Assembly (NCBI RefSeq): GCF_039768865.1 | Contig: NZ_JBDMZQ010000026.1 | Source of the DNA: Wenyingzhuangia sp039768865 | GTDB taxonomy: Bacteria > Bacteroidota > Bacteroidia > Flavobacteriales > Flavobacteriaceae | DNA length: 64,000 bases | Direction: 5' to 3' (one strand) | Part shown: positions 1-8,755 of the stretch, piece after piece | How positions within the stretch are numbered: position 1 is the stretch's first letter | Layout of the letters: every line of letters begins with the position of its first letter | Notes under the pieces: generated by a model | The model's input: only the letters and a program-made list of their open reading frames with translations | Told to the model about the DNA's origin: nothing | Databases searched by the model: none | Translations under genes and position numbers: made by a program

Positions 1-1194
1 GTTTGGCCAGAACCTACTGCAACTGCAGCAGGTACAAGAATGTTACAAATTATTGAACAATTTCTAGTATCAGGTTATAAAATTACTTTTGCAAGTCCAG
101 CTCACCGGCCAACTACTGCCTTTGATTTGAGTGAGATTGGCGTTGTTGAACAAGAGATAAAATTAAACGATTCTTCTTTTGATTGTTTTATAGATGCATT
201 AGATCCTTATGTTGTTTTGTTTGATCGGTTTATGATGGAAGAGCAGTTTGGTTGGAGGGTTGCAGAAATTTGTCCCAGCGCTTTAAGAATTTTGGATTCA
301 GAAGATTTACATTTTTTAAGAAAAGCAAGACATCAAGCCATAAAAAAAGGAGATGTTTTACCCACAGAAATTATTCATTCAGATGAGGCTATGAGAGAAA
401 TAGCAAGTATTTATAGATGTGATGTCACATTTACGATATCAGAATTTGAAATGAAATACTTAAAAGAAATTTTCGGAATTCCAGAGGATTTATTGTGGTA
501 CTTACCTTTTTTAGTAGAAATTAGTGATCGACCAACTTTAGATTTTGAGGAGCGACAAGATTTTTTGTTTATTGGTAATTTTATTCATAAACCCAATTGG
601 GATGCTGTTTTACAGTTGAAACATCATGTTTGGCCACTTCTTAGGAAAAAACTTCCCGAAGCGAAATTGCATGTTTATGGTGCATATTCCTCGGAAAAAG
701 TTTTTCAGCTGCACCACACTAAAGAAAATTTTTTAGTCCATGGAAGAGCGGAAGAGGTAAGTGAAGTCATGGAGAAAGCAAGAGTCTGTTTGGCCCCAAT
801 CCGTTTTGGTGCTGGTTTAAAAGGTAAATTAATTGACGCTATGAAAAGCCACACACCTTTTGTGACGAGTCCCATAGGAGCTGAGGGTATGTTTGGTGAA
901 ATAGACTTGGAAGTTAGTATAGCTGATCATTTGGAGGACTTCGTAAGTAAATCCGAAGCTTTGTATTTAGATAAAGATTTATGGGTAGAGACAACAAAGA
1001 GAGGAGAAGAAGTTTTAAGATCTAGATTTGATAAAAATATAATTCAAAAGGATTTCGGTGATAAATTAAAGATGGCAAAAGAACAGCTTGAGGCCAGAAG
1101 ATTTAAAAATTTTGTGGGTGGTATGTTACAACACCATACCATGAAAAGCACAAAGTACTTATCAAAATGGATTACCGAAAAGAACAAAAGTTAA
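1..1194 (+). CDS. Glycosyltransferase (GT4-like), 5' end outside window
   Basis: The reading frame is open from base 1. The residues before the first ATG at 40 (WPEPTATAAGTR) look like the usual start of this flavobacterial glycosyltransferase type, so the true start lies upstream of the window. The visible 397 residues end in a Rossmann-type GT-B C-terminal half with 'FLFIGNFIHKPNWDAV', 'HVYGAY' and 'APIRFGAGLKGKLIDAM', the last resembling the nucleotide-sugar binding region of family 4 enzymes. It probably transfers a sugar to an envelope polysaccharide or glycan. The acceptor and donor cannot be read from the sequence. It converges on the LpxR-like gene with a 4-bp overlap of stop regions. 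Confidence 0.8.
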   Translation, partial: VWPEPTATAAGTRMLQIIEQFLVSGYKITFASPAHRPTTAFDLSEIGVVEQEIKLNDSSFDCFIDALDPYVVLFDRFMMEEQFGWRVAEICPSALRILDSEDLHFLRKARHQAIKKGDVLPTEIIHSDEAMREIASIYRCDVTFTISEFEMKYLKEIFGIPEDLLWYLPFLVEISDRPTLDFEERQDFLFIGNFIHKPNWDAVLQLKHHVWPLLRKKLPEAKLHVYGAYSSEKVFQLHHTKENFLVHGRAEEVSEVMEKARVCLAPIRFGAGLKGKLIDAMKSHTPFVTSPIGAEGMFGEIDLEVSIADHLEDFVSKSEALYLDKDLWVETTKRGEEVLRSRFDKNIIQKDFGDKLKMAKEQLEARRFKNFVGGMLQHHTMKSTKYLSKWITEKNKS

Positions 1195-2141
1195 AACTTA
1201 TAACTACATTGAACGCTACCGTATTTGGTAGTTTTAGTTTTCATTTCTTGTGCTTCTCGAGTTTTAAAAATAACATGGTAGCTAAGATTTAGGTGTTCTA
1301 GATTCCAATAAAATCCTAAGTCATTTTGCCATGTCCATGGCTCTAAATGAAATTTCTTGCTTGAAGGGTTAACTTCTAGTGTACCTGTAATGGTATAATC
1401 TTGAATTTGGTAGGTAGCAAATGACTTAAATCCAAAATAACATTCTTTGATCCACTCCTCTTCTTTGGTTTGCAATGCAGTACCAAAAAAACTTGTATTA
1501 GAAATGGGGTTTAAGGCATTGTTTATAAAATTAACTTGAAAAGCCAAGCCGCTAGAGATGTTGGTTATGATGCTGTTGATAATTGTATTGTTGGTCCAAT
1601 ACATCGTAAAGGGAAGGTGCTCTTTGTATATTAAGGTTTGTGTGTAATTGGCTAAGACCCCCACGGTGTATTTTTCTTTAATTTGTGTTTTCCATCCTGC
1701 AGAGGGATCAAGGTTATAAAAAGAATGTATGAAATTCTGTCCCATTTCAGCTCCTGATTTATGATTGGTTACACTTGCCGTGACCCCTAAACTTAAAATA
1801 TTTTTATTGTAGATTATCTGTTCTGTATAGTTCAAATGGAGTATGCCAGCATAAGGTCTTTCTTGCATAAAAACCTCTGGGATATCGCTCAGTTGTGGGT
1901 TGTATATGTTTTGGCGTAGACTAAAATGTTTAATTTTTTTATTGAATATATGATTCCTTGTACTCGCCACTTTTCTATAAAACAATTCTAATCCACTGGT
2001 GTAAAACTGATCTAGGTAAAGGGAGACATATAAATCATTATCGTTTACCATCCCAATCTCGTGTTGATTTTGAGCAAAACTATTTGTCTTGGAGAAAATG
2101 AGCAAAAAGAGGGGGTAAAATACTATTTTATTGAAATTCAT
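1191..2141 (-). CDS. LpxR-family lipid A deacylase (DUF2219)
   Basis: This is a 316-residue outer-membrane beta-barrel protein with an N-terminal signal peptide (residues 1-23, ending SFA-Q). The family hallmarks are present: the N-D-N-D stretch near residue 33, 'DQFYTSG' at 44-50, 'ERPYAG' near 94, and a G-Q-H-GW block near residues 130-150. In Salmonella LpxR the corresponding Asn/Asp, Ser and His residues form the active site that removes the 3'-acyloxyacyl group of lipid A. The activity here is inferred from those motifs. The protein ends in an aromatic residue (YKF), as outer-membrane barrels do. It is transcribed alone, divergent from the ppk2 genes. Confidence 0.75.
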   Translation of the reverse strand: MNFNKIVFYPLFLLIFSKTNSFAQNQHEIGMVNDNDLYVSLYLDQFYTSGLELFYRKVASTRNHIFNKKIKHFSLRQNIYNPQLSDIPEVFMQERPYAGILHLNYTEQIIYNKNILSLGVTASVTNHKSGAEMGQNFIHSFYNLDPSAGWKTQIKEKYTVGVLANYTQTLIYKEHLPFTMYWTNNTIINSIITNISSGLAFQVNFINNALNPISNTSFFGTALQTKEEEWIKECYFGFKSFATYQIQDYTITGTLEVNPSSKKFHLEPWTWQNDLGFYWNLEHLNLSYHVIFKTREAQEMKTKTTKYGSVQCSYKF

Positions 2142-2254
2142 GTCAGTGAGGTGGAATAGAGTTGAAAAGGGTAAGTTTTAGTGTTGTTAAACTATGCTAA
2201 AATATGAGGATTGCTTATATTTACTTCTAAGTAACAAAAAAATCCCCAAAATAG

Positions 2255-3112
2255 ATGAACCACAAAGAATTTTTAACCTCAGAAGATTTTGCCTCATTGG
2301 GTTCAAGAGCAGATTTACTAGATAAGTTAGATGAAAAAAATATTGATATCTCTACTATCCTAGATAAGATAAAGTATGAAGAAGAACTCAAGTCCTTACA
2401 GATTGAATTGGTAAAACTTCAACAATGGATAAAGAAAAGCAACAAGCGTGTTGCTGTTATTTTTGAAGGTAGAGACGCAGCAGGAAAAGGAGGAGCAATA
2501 CGTAGGTTTATGGAGCATTTAAATCCAAGATCCACTCGTTTGGTAGCTCTTAATAAGCCTACTGACATTGAAATGGGGCAGTGGTATTTTATGAGATACA
2601 TAAAAGAATTACCCAATCCTGGTGAAATTGTTTTTTTTGATAGGAGTTGGTATAATAGGGCTGTAGTTGAGCCCGTCATGGGTTTTTGCTCAGACGATCA
2701 ATATGATAAATTTATGGCTCAAGTTCCAGAATTTGAGCATATGCTATATGAAGATGGTTTGATCATCATAAAATTTTGGTTGTCTATTTCTAAAAATGAG
2801 CAAATGACTCGTTTTGATTCAAGACAAGAAAATCCTTTAAAGCGTTGGAAGTTTAGTCCAGTAGATAAAAAAGGTCAAGAGTTGTGGAACAAGTACACTC
2901 ATTATAAAGAGCAGATGTTTAGTAAAACCCATACTACTTATAGCCCATGGGTGATTGTGAGAACAAATAATAAGCAAGAGGCTAGACTAGAAAGTATAAG
3001 ATATGTGTTGTCTAAATTTGATTACGATGGAAAAAAAGATGGAAAGACCAATTTATTTCCTGACCCAAATGTTGTCATGCACTACTTTAGATCCTCTTTT
3101 CAAATAGATTAA
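2255..3112 (+). CDS. ppk2: Polyphosphate kinase 2 (class I-like), first copy
   Basis: This 285-residue single-domain PPK2 transfers phosphate between polyphosphate and nucleotides. Walker A is at about residues 71-79 (EGRDAAGKG) and the Walker B/lid region is DRSWYNRA at about 129-136. An N-terminal helical extension of about 55 residues precedes the kinase core. The segment after the lid reads VVEPVMGF, where many family members have GVERVMGF. The ATG at 2255 gives the expected family length. The gene is the first of a three-gene unit; the next ATG is one base after this stop codon. Nucleotide preference (ADP/GDP versus AMP) is not certain. Confidence 0.93.
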   Translation: MNHKEFLTSEDFASLGSRADLLDKLDEKNIDISTILDKIKYEEELKSLQIELVKLQQWIKKSNKRVAVIFEGRDAAGKGGAIRRFMEHLNPRSTRLVALNKPTDIEMGQWYFMRYIKELPNPGEIVFFDRSWYNRAVVEPVMGFCSDDQYDKFMAQVPEFEHMLYEDGLIIIKFWLSISKNEQMTRFDSRQENPLKRWKFSPVDKKGQELWNKYTHYKEQMFSKTHTTYSPWVIVRTNNKQEARLESIRYVLSKFDYDGKKDGKTNLFPDPNVVMHYFRSSFQID

Positions 3113-3113
3113 T

Positions 3114-3899
3114 ATGATGGAAAATTTAACTTCAAAAGATATAAAATATTTAAACAGCAAAAAAGGAATTCAAGCGTTGTTGAGAGACAAAGAATTGAAT
3201 ATTCAGCGAGCCGTTAGAAACATAAATTATATCAAAACCTTAAAAAGGCTACAGAAAGAATTGATTAAAATGCACGAAGAGGTAATTGAAAAGAATCAAC
3301 GTGTCATTGTTGTTTTTGAAGGAAGAGATGCTGCGGGAAAAGGAGGTGCTATCCGAAGAATTACAGAACGAATCAATCCTCGACATTTTAGGATTGTAGC
3401 ATTGCCAAAACCAACGGAAGAAGAGAAAACACAGTGGTATTTTCAACGCTATATCAATAAATTTCCGAAAGCTGGAGAGATTGTGTTTTTTGACAGGAGT
3501 TGGTACAATCGCGCTGTTGTAGAACCGGTTAACGGTTTTTGCACCCCAGAAGAGTACGATCGTTTCATGAATAACGTTAACGATTTTGAGCGTATGATTA
3601 CCTCCTCAGGAATTGTTTTAGTGAAAATATACATGTCCATTACCAAGGAGGAACAAGCTAAAAGGTTTGATGATATAAAAAGCAACCCATTGAAACAGTG
3701 GAAAATAACACCTGTTGATGAAAAAGCTCAAGAACTTTGGCATGAATATACGAAGTACAAATCACTAATGTTTGATAAAACAAATAATGATTATGCTCCT
3801 TGGAAAATTATAAAAGCAAATAAAAAAACTTTTGCAAGAGTCAATGCGATGAAGTATTTGTTATCAAAAATTCCTTATGACAAAAACAGAGAGATATAG
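3114..3899 (+). CDS. ppk2: Polyphosphate kinase 2, second tandem copy
   Basis: This is a 261-residue PPK2 paralogue directly behind the first copy, with a one-base gap, so the two are co-transcribed. It keeps Walker A (EGRDAAGKG, about 69-77), DRSWYNRA with the same VVEP variant (about 127-138) and the C-terminal lid helices. It has a shorter N-terminal arm than copy one. Two adjacent ATGs (3114 and 3117) are possible starts. The many substitutions outside the motifs mean the duplication is old, and the copies may differ in nucleotide substrate. That division of labour is an inference. Confidence 0.92.
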   Translation: MMENLTSKDIKYLNSKKGIQALLRDKELNIQRAVRNINYIKTLKRLQKELIKMHEEVIEKNQRVIVVFEGRDAAGKGGAIRRITERINPRHFRIVALPKPTEEEKTQWYFQRYINKFPKAGEIVFFDRSWYNRAVVEPVNGFCTPEEYDRFMNNVNDFERMITSSGIVLVKIYMSITKEEQAKRFDDIKSNPLKQWKITPVDEKAQELWHEYTKYKSLMFDKTNNDYAPWKIIKANKKTFARVNAMKYLLSKIPYDKNREI

Positions 3900-3904
3900 T
3901 TGAT

Positions 3905-4960
3905 ATGGAAGATACTAAGTACGAAAACATATCCAAAAAAAAACCAACATACCCTGTTAAACCGTTTCTGGGTGACTATCTAAGTAAGTACAATAGAAAC
4001 GTACTAATTCCTGTTTTTTACGATGATTTACTAAGGTTTTCTGGAGCGACAGAAGTGTATAATGAGCATGGTGAAGATACGCTTTGGGTTAGGGTTTATT
4101 ACAATGAATTCGAAAGAATTACGATTGATAAAGATTTAAAAAAAGTCTATTCTATTTTACATGGTGACGGTTCAGATACCTCTGTTCCTTTTTTGAATAT
4201 AGATGCTGTTGATTACTGTACATTTGCTAATTCTAAGCCTTTTAGAATTAAAGTTAGAAATATTCTTAACGATAATTATACATACATGTATGTTAAGAAA
4301 GCAGATGCTTCCAGAGTATATGGTTTAGAATTAGAGCATTTGTTATCCCCAAATAGGATTAATTTTCTAGTTTACAAAGAGACGTTGATCGAGGATCATA
4401 TTTCAGGGATTCCCGGAGATACTTTCATGGATTCTGGCTTGGATTCTAGCGCTATCTCTACACAAAAGCAAATTGCTAAAGAATTTGTAAAATTTAACGA
4501 GCGTTGTATCGTTCGTTTGCTTGGAGACATGAGATCTTATAATTATGTGATTGTACCTACTCATGATTTTGATCAAGTTCGCTATAGGATAAGAGCGACT
4601 GATTTTGATCAGCAATGTTACGAGGGTCGTTTAAGGGTTTATATGCCTCAGTTTTTAAAGGAGAACAAGCTATATGTACAAATGGTTCATAACAACCTAA
4701 GACCCGAATCTATTGAGCAATATAAGCAAGAAGAAAGGTCGACTATTGCCAAACGTATTTTGTTAGGTAAAAAAAGAATTCGTGAACTTTTAGATTGTAT
4801 GCTCCAAGATAATATTTCATCTGACTTTAAAATCGAACAACTTAAAAAAGATTTATTTGATTATACAAAAGATAAAGCTTTCAAAGAGTGTAGTTGTATG
4901 GGAGAATTGTTGGAAACAGCGTTTAAGTTTGTGATTAGACATTATCAGGATGTAAAGTAA
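3905..4960 (+). CDS. Conserved protein of unknown function linked to ppk2
   Basis: I do not recognise this 351-residue family. It has no signal peptide and no membrane segment. The N-terminal half is acidic and mixed alpha/beta. The centre carries a charged, aromatic-rich stretch at about residues 215-240 (HDFDQVRYRIRATDFDQQ) followed by YEGRLRVYMPQF. The C-terminal third looks helical, with a cysteine pair (ECSC) near 330. The gene starts 5 bp after the second ppk2 and shares its strand, so it is almost certainly in the same operon. A role connected to polyphosphate or nucleotide-phosphate transfer is plausible from position only. Confidence 0.85.
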   Translation: MEDTKYENISKKKPTYPVKPFLGDYLSKYNRNVLIPVFYDDLLRFSGATEVYNEHGEDTLWVRVYYNEFERITIDKDLKKVYSILHGDGSDTSVPFLNIDAVDYCTFANSKPFRIKVRNILNDNYTYMYVKKADASRVYGLELEHLLSPNRINFLVYKETLIEDHISGIPGDTFMDSGLDSSAISTQKQIAKEFVKFNERCIVRLLGDMRSYNYVIVPTHDFDQVRYRIRATDFDQQCYEGRLRVYMPQFLKENKLYVQMVHNNLRPESIEQYKQEERSTIAKRILLGKKRIRELLDCMLQDNISSDFKIEQLKKDLFDYTKDKAFKECSCMGELLETAFKFVIRHYQDVK

Positions 4961-5104
4961 TTTTTTCATCAAGATACACAGCACCTAATCATGATTACAC
5001 ATTTAAAAAAGATAACAAAGGGCTTTTTAAATTTAACACAAACCGATTGGTCTATTTTTTTCTATTGATTTACGTGTGTGTCAGTTAAAATTATGCCAAA
5101 AGCG

Positions 5105-6313
5105 TTAACTTATTCTCTCTAATAGAGAGATGTAAAAGCCATCATATCCAGATACAGAAGATAATATTTTTTTGTCTTTAATTAATTTGAAATTAGTATT
5201 CTTCTCTAAGAATTTAGCCACTTGTTCTTGGTTCTCGGAAGGGAGTACTGAGCAAGTAGCATAGACCACTTTTCCACCTATTTTCGCTATTTTGGAGTAA
5301 CGTTGTAGTACATCGGCTTGTGTAATTTTAATATTGTCTACGAACTCGGGTTGTAGTTTCCACTTGCTATCAGGATTTCGTTTCAAAACCCCTAGTCCAG
5401 AACAGGGAGCATCAATTAAAACTCGGTCTGCCGTGTTGTATAATTTTTTGATGGTCTTGGTTGATTCTATTTTTTTGGTGGTGATGTTAAAAGCTCCTGC
5501 ACGTTTGGCTCTTTTCTTTAGTTCAACTAATTTTCCACCGTAAATATCGGTAGCAATGATGGAGCCTTTGTTTTGCATTAGAGCCGCAATATGTAGGGTT
5601 TTTCCTCCTGCTCCCGCACAAGTGTCTACCACTCTCATTCCGGGTTCTACATCTAGAAATTCAGCGACCAGCTGAGAAGAAGCGTCTTGCATTTCAAACA
5701 TACCACTCTTAAAAGCTTGAGTGATAAAAACATTTTTGCGTTCTACTAGTTCTAAAGCTGAAGGGTAACCCTTGATTGGTTTTGTTAAGATTTCATCTTT
5801 GGCTAGTAAATCATGAAGTTGCTTTTTTGTTGCTCTTAAAGTGTTTACTCTTAAGATGGCAGCGGCAGGTATATTTTGAGCTTTTAGTTCAGCTGTCCAT
5901 TTTTTTTCTCCTAATTCTTTCAAACAAAGTTCATCCATCCAGTCTGGAATAGATTGAGCAACAGCTCGGTTGGATTGTAATTCATCGAACTTGCCTTTAA
6001 TTCTTCTTACAGGAGTTTCTGTAAAGTATTTCCATTCAGGTAAGTCTATACCGCGTAATACTGCCCAAACTGAAAATATCTTCCAAAGATTTTCTCTTGA
6101 ATAATGGTCTTTGGTTCCAGCAATTTCATTATAAAGTCTTTTCCAGCGCACGATTTCATAAAAAGTTTCTGCTACAAATTTTCTGTCTCTAGCTCCCCAG
6201 CGAGCGTCTTTTTTTAAAGCTTTCTGTAACACCTTATCAGCGTATTCTTTTTCGTTAAAAACAGCCTCTAAAGCTTCAATTACGGTATATACTAAGTTTC
6301 TATGCAGTCTCAT
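5105..6313 (-). CDS. RsmB/NOP-family rRNA m5C methyltransferase
   Basis: This is a SAM-dependent RNA (cytosine-5) methyltransferase of about 402 residues. The SAM-binding motif I is VDTCAGAGGKTLH. The two catalytic cysteines sit in DAPCSGLG (motif IV) and YATCSVLPSENQ (motif VI), both intact. The N-terminal third is the helical RNA-binding part. I chose the ATG at 6313 (MRLHRN...), which gives the N-terminus expected of flavobacterial relatives. A TTG five codons upstream is possible but less likely. The target is probably a 16S rRNA cytosine. The gene is transcribed alone, divergent from recG. Confidence 0.88.
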   Translation of the reverse strand: MRLHRNLVYTVIEALEAVFNEKEYADKVLQKALKKDARWGARDRKFVAETFYEIVRWKRLYNEIAGTKDHYSRENLWKIFSVWAVLRGIDLPEWKYFTETPVRRIKGKFDELQSNRAVAQSIPDWMDELCLKELGEKKWTAELKAQNIPAAAILRVNTLRATKKQLHDLLAKDEILTKPIKGYPSALELVERKNVFITQAFKSGMFEMQDASSQLVAEFLDVEPGMRVVDTCAGAGGKTLHIAALMQNKGSIIATDIYGGKLVELKKRAKRAGAFNITTKKIESTKTIKKLYNTADRVLIDAPCSGLGVLKRNPDSKWKLQPEFVDNIKITQADVLQRYSKIAKIGGKVVYATCSVLPSENQEQVAKFLEKNTNFKLIKDKKILSSVSGYDGFYISLLERIS

Positions 6314-6470
6314 GTACGTTGTTGACAATTATGTTGCAAAGTTACGTGTTTTTTAATGATTGCATCCAACAAAAGTAAATTCTGTTGTGAAAAAGCGAAT
6401 GTGTATGGAGGTATGTTTGAGTTTTGTCCTATTTAGTTTAACAATAGTAAATTAAAAACACTATTTATGT

Positions 6471-6478
6471 TAGATTTG
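6471..6478 (+). promoter_or_regulatory. -7 box upstream of recG
   Basis: The sequence is TAGATTTG, an exact Bacteroidota TAnnTTTG -7 element, 18 bp before the recG ATG. No clear TTG -33 element is seen at the usual 18-21 bp spacing, so the promoter call is moderate. Confidence 0.45.
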
Positions 6479-6496
6479 TAGTAGTATAGGTTCGTT

Positions 6497-8596
6497 ATGT
6501 TTGACTTTGATACACATATTTCATATTTGACAGGAATAGGTCCTGCAAAAGCTCTAATTCTTCAAAAAGAACTTGGGCTCTTTAATGCAAATCAGCTGAT
6601 GAATTTTTTCCCCAATCGATATGTAGATCGTTCCAAAATATTTGCGGTTAGTGAATTGAAGGCAGACAATGCCGAAGTACAGTTGAAGGGAGTCATTACC
6701 GAAGTAAAAGAAGTTAAGCAAAAGAGGGGTTCTCGTTTGGTAGCTACTTTTAGAGATGAATCGGGGAGTATTGAATTGGTTTGGTTTAGGGTAAACCGAT
6801 GGTTAAAGGCGGGTCTCAGAATCAATGAAACGTATGTGATTTTTGGGAAGTTGAATTTTTTTAATGGTAATTTTAGTATGCCTCATCCTGACATGGAATT
6901 AGAGGTGAATTACAAATTAAATATAGTTTCTGGTTTACAAGCGATTTACCCTTCTACAGAAAAAATGAGTGCTAAGGGGTTGAATAACAAAGTTATATCA
7001 AAAGCGATACAGCATCTAATCAAAGAAGCCCATCCTTTCATACAAGAAACACTGTCTGATGAAATTATTGAAGAACATGGTCTGCTGAGTAAAAAGGAAG
7101 CTTTAGTGCATATTCATTTTCCAAAAAATCAAGAAATGTTGGCAAAAGCTCAGCGACGTTTAAAATTTGAAGAACTCTTTTTTATTCAAATTCAACTCAT
7201 TAGGAACAAGTTGGTGAGAAAAGATAAGATTAAGGGTTTTGTTTTTGAACAGGTTGGTGATCACTTCAATGATTTTTACCATTCAGGCTTGCCATTTGAT
7301 TTGACCAATGCTCAAAAAAGAGTACTCAAAGAAATCAGATCTGATATGGCTAGTGGTGCTCATATGAATAGATTATTACAAGGAGATGTGGGAGCAGGAA
7401 AAACAATTGTTGCTTTGTTGACCATGCTCATCGCATTGGATAATAATTTTCAAACCGCAATGCTAGCCCCAACAGCAATCTTGGCTTCTCAACACTTTCA
7501 GGCATTGACCACCTTGTTGTCACCATTTGATATTTCAATAAAATTATTAACCGGAGCAACTGGAGTCAAAGAGCGAAGAGTTATTCATGAAGGATTAGAA
7601 AGCGGGGCTTTACAAATTTTGATAGGTACCCATGCGATATTAGAGGATAAAGTAGTATTCAAAAACTTAGGTTTGGCTATTATTGATGAACAGCACAGAT
7701 TCGGTGTAGCACAGCGTTCTAAAATGTGGATGAAAAACACATTGCCTCCTCATGTTTTAATCATGACAGCAACACCTATACCAAGAACTTTAGCGATGAG
7801 TGCTTATGGAGATTTAGATGTTTCGGTCATTGATGAATTGCCTCCTGGTAGAAAAGAAGTACAAACAGTTCATCGTTTTGATAGTGCTCGTTTGCGAGTT
7901 TTTAAATTCATGCGTGATGAAATTGCGAAAGGAAGACAGATCTATATAGTTTATCCATTGATTGAGGAGTCTGAGGCTTTGGATTATAAAGATTTACAAG
8001 ATGGGTATGAGAGTATTCAAAGAGAGTTTCCATTGCCAGATTATCGAATCAGTATTGTGCATGGAAAGATGAAACCAGCTGATAAAGAAATTGAAATGCA
8101 ACGGTTTGTTAAAGGTGAAACCCAAATTATGGTCGCTACAACTGTAATAGAAGTTGGAGTCAATGTGCCAAATGCCTCAGTAATGATAATAGAAAGTGCA
8201 GAACGCTTTGGTTTGTCACAATTACATCAATTACGAGGTCGAGTGGGGCGTGGAGCAGATCAAAGCTACTGTGTGTTGATGTCGGGTGTAAAATTATCAA
8301 ATGATTCTAAGACAAGGTTGGAAACTATGGTTAGAACAAGTGATGGTTTTGAGATTGCCGAAGTTGACTTGAAACTTCGTGGTCCTGGTAATTTAATGGG
8401 GACGCAGCAAAGCGGGGTACTAAATTTAAAAATTGCTGATTTGGTAAGAGATTCTAAGGAGCTACACATGGCAAGAAACACAGCCTTAGGATTGTTAAGA
8501 GAAGACCCAAATTTAGTTTCTCCAAAAAATTCTCCAATGAAAAAGGCTTACCAACAAATTCATAAAAGAACAAGTATTTGGGCAAATATTAGTTAG
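6497..8596 (+). CDS. recG: ATP-dependent DNA helicase RecG
   Basis: This 699-residue superfamily-2 helicase remodels stalled replication forks and Holliday junctions. An N-terminal wedge/OB-fold region covers roughly residues 1-230, with LTGIGPAKA at the start. The helicase core has Walker A GDVGAGKT near residue 296, the DEQH box (DEQHRFGV) near 396, the MTATPIPRT motif and the C-terminal motif QLRGRVGRG. Length and motif order match the family and no key residue is missing. It stands alone between divergent rsmB-like and downstream pheT. Confidence 0.97.
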   Translation: MFDFDTHISYLTGIGPAKALILQKELGLFNANQLMNFFPNRYVDRSKIFAVSELKADNAEVQLKGVITEVKEVKQKRGSRLVATFRDESGSIELVWFRVNRWLKAGLRINETYVIFGKLNFFNGNFSMPHPDMELEVNYKLNIVSGLQAIYPSTEKMSAKGLNNKVISKAIQHLIKEAHPFIQETLSDEIIEEHGLLSKKEALVHIHFPKNQEMLAKAQRRLKFEELFFIQIQLIRNKLVRKDKIKGFVFEQVGDHFNDFYHSGLPFDLTNAQKRVLKEIRSDMASGAHMNRLLQGDVGAGKTIVALLTMLIALDNNFQTAMLAPTAILASQHFQALTTLLSPFDISIKLLTGATGVKERRVIHEGLESGALQILIGTHAILEDKVVFKNLGLAIIDEQHRFGVAQRSKMWMKNTLPPHVLIMTATPIPRTLAMSAYGDLDVSVIDELPPGRKEVQTVHRFDSARLRVFKFMRDEIAKGRQIYIVYPLIEESEALDYKDLQDGYESIQREFPLPDYRISIVHGKMKPADKEIEMQRFVKGETQIMVATTVIEVGVNVPNASVMIIESAERFGLSQLHQLRGRVGRGADQSYCVLMSGVKLSNDSKTRLETMVRTSDGFEIAEVDLKLRGPGNLMGTQQSGVLNLKIADLVRDSKELHMARNTALGLLREDPNLVSPKNSPMKKAYQQIHKRTSIWANIS

Positions 8597-8720
8597 TTTT
8601 TTCTCTTCATTTATAAAAGGTTAAGTTTAGAATATTGCCAATAAATATTTTTTCTAGCATAGATTTTATCTAAAGGAAAAATTTCACAATACCTAATTCG
8701 TAATTATCAATCGAGAGTTG

Positions 8721-8728
8721 TAAATTTG
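8721..8728 (+). promoter_or_regulatory. -7 box upstream of pheT
   Basis: TAAATTTG is an exact TAnnTTTG element, 27 bp before the pheT ATG. A weak -33 candidate (TTCG at 8697-8700) lies 20 bp upstream. Confidence 0.5.
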
Positions 8729-8755
8729 CGTACTCAAATATAGAATTTTACACAG

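Noticed and set aside
2255..3899. Tandem similar genes as a sign of a recent duplication or assembly artefact.
   Set aside because: The two PPK2 copies differ widely outside the motifs and in length, so the duplication is old and real.
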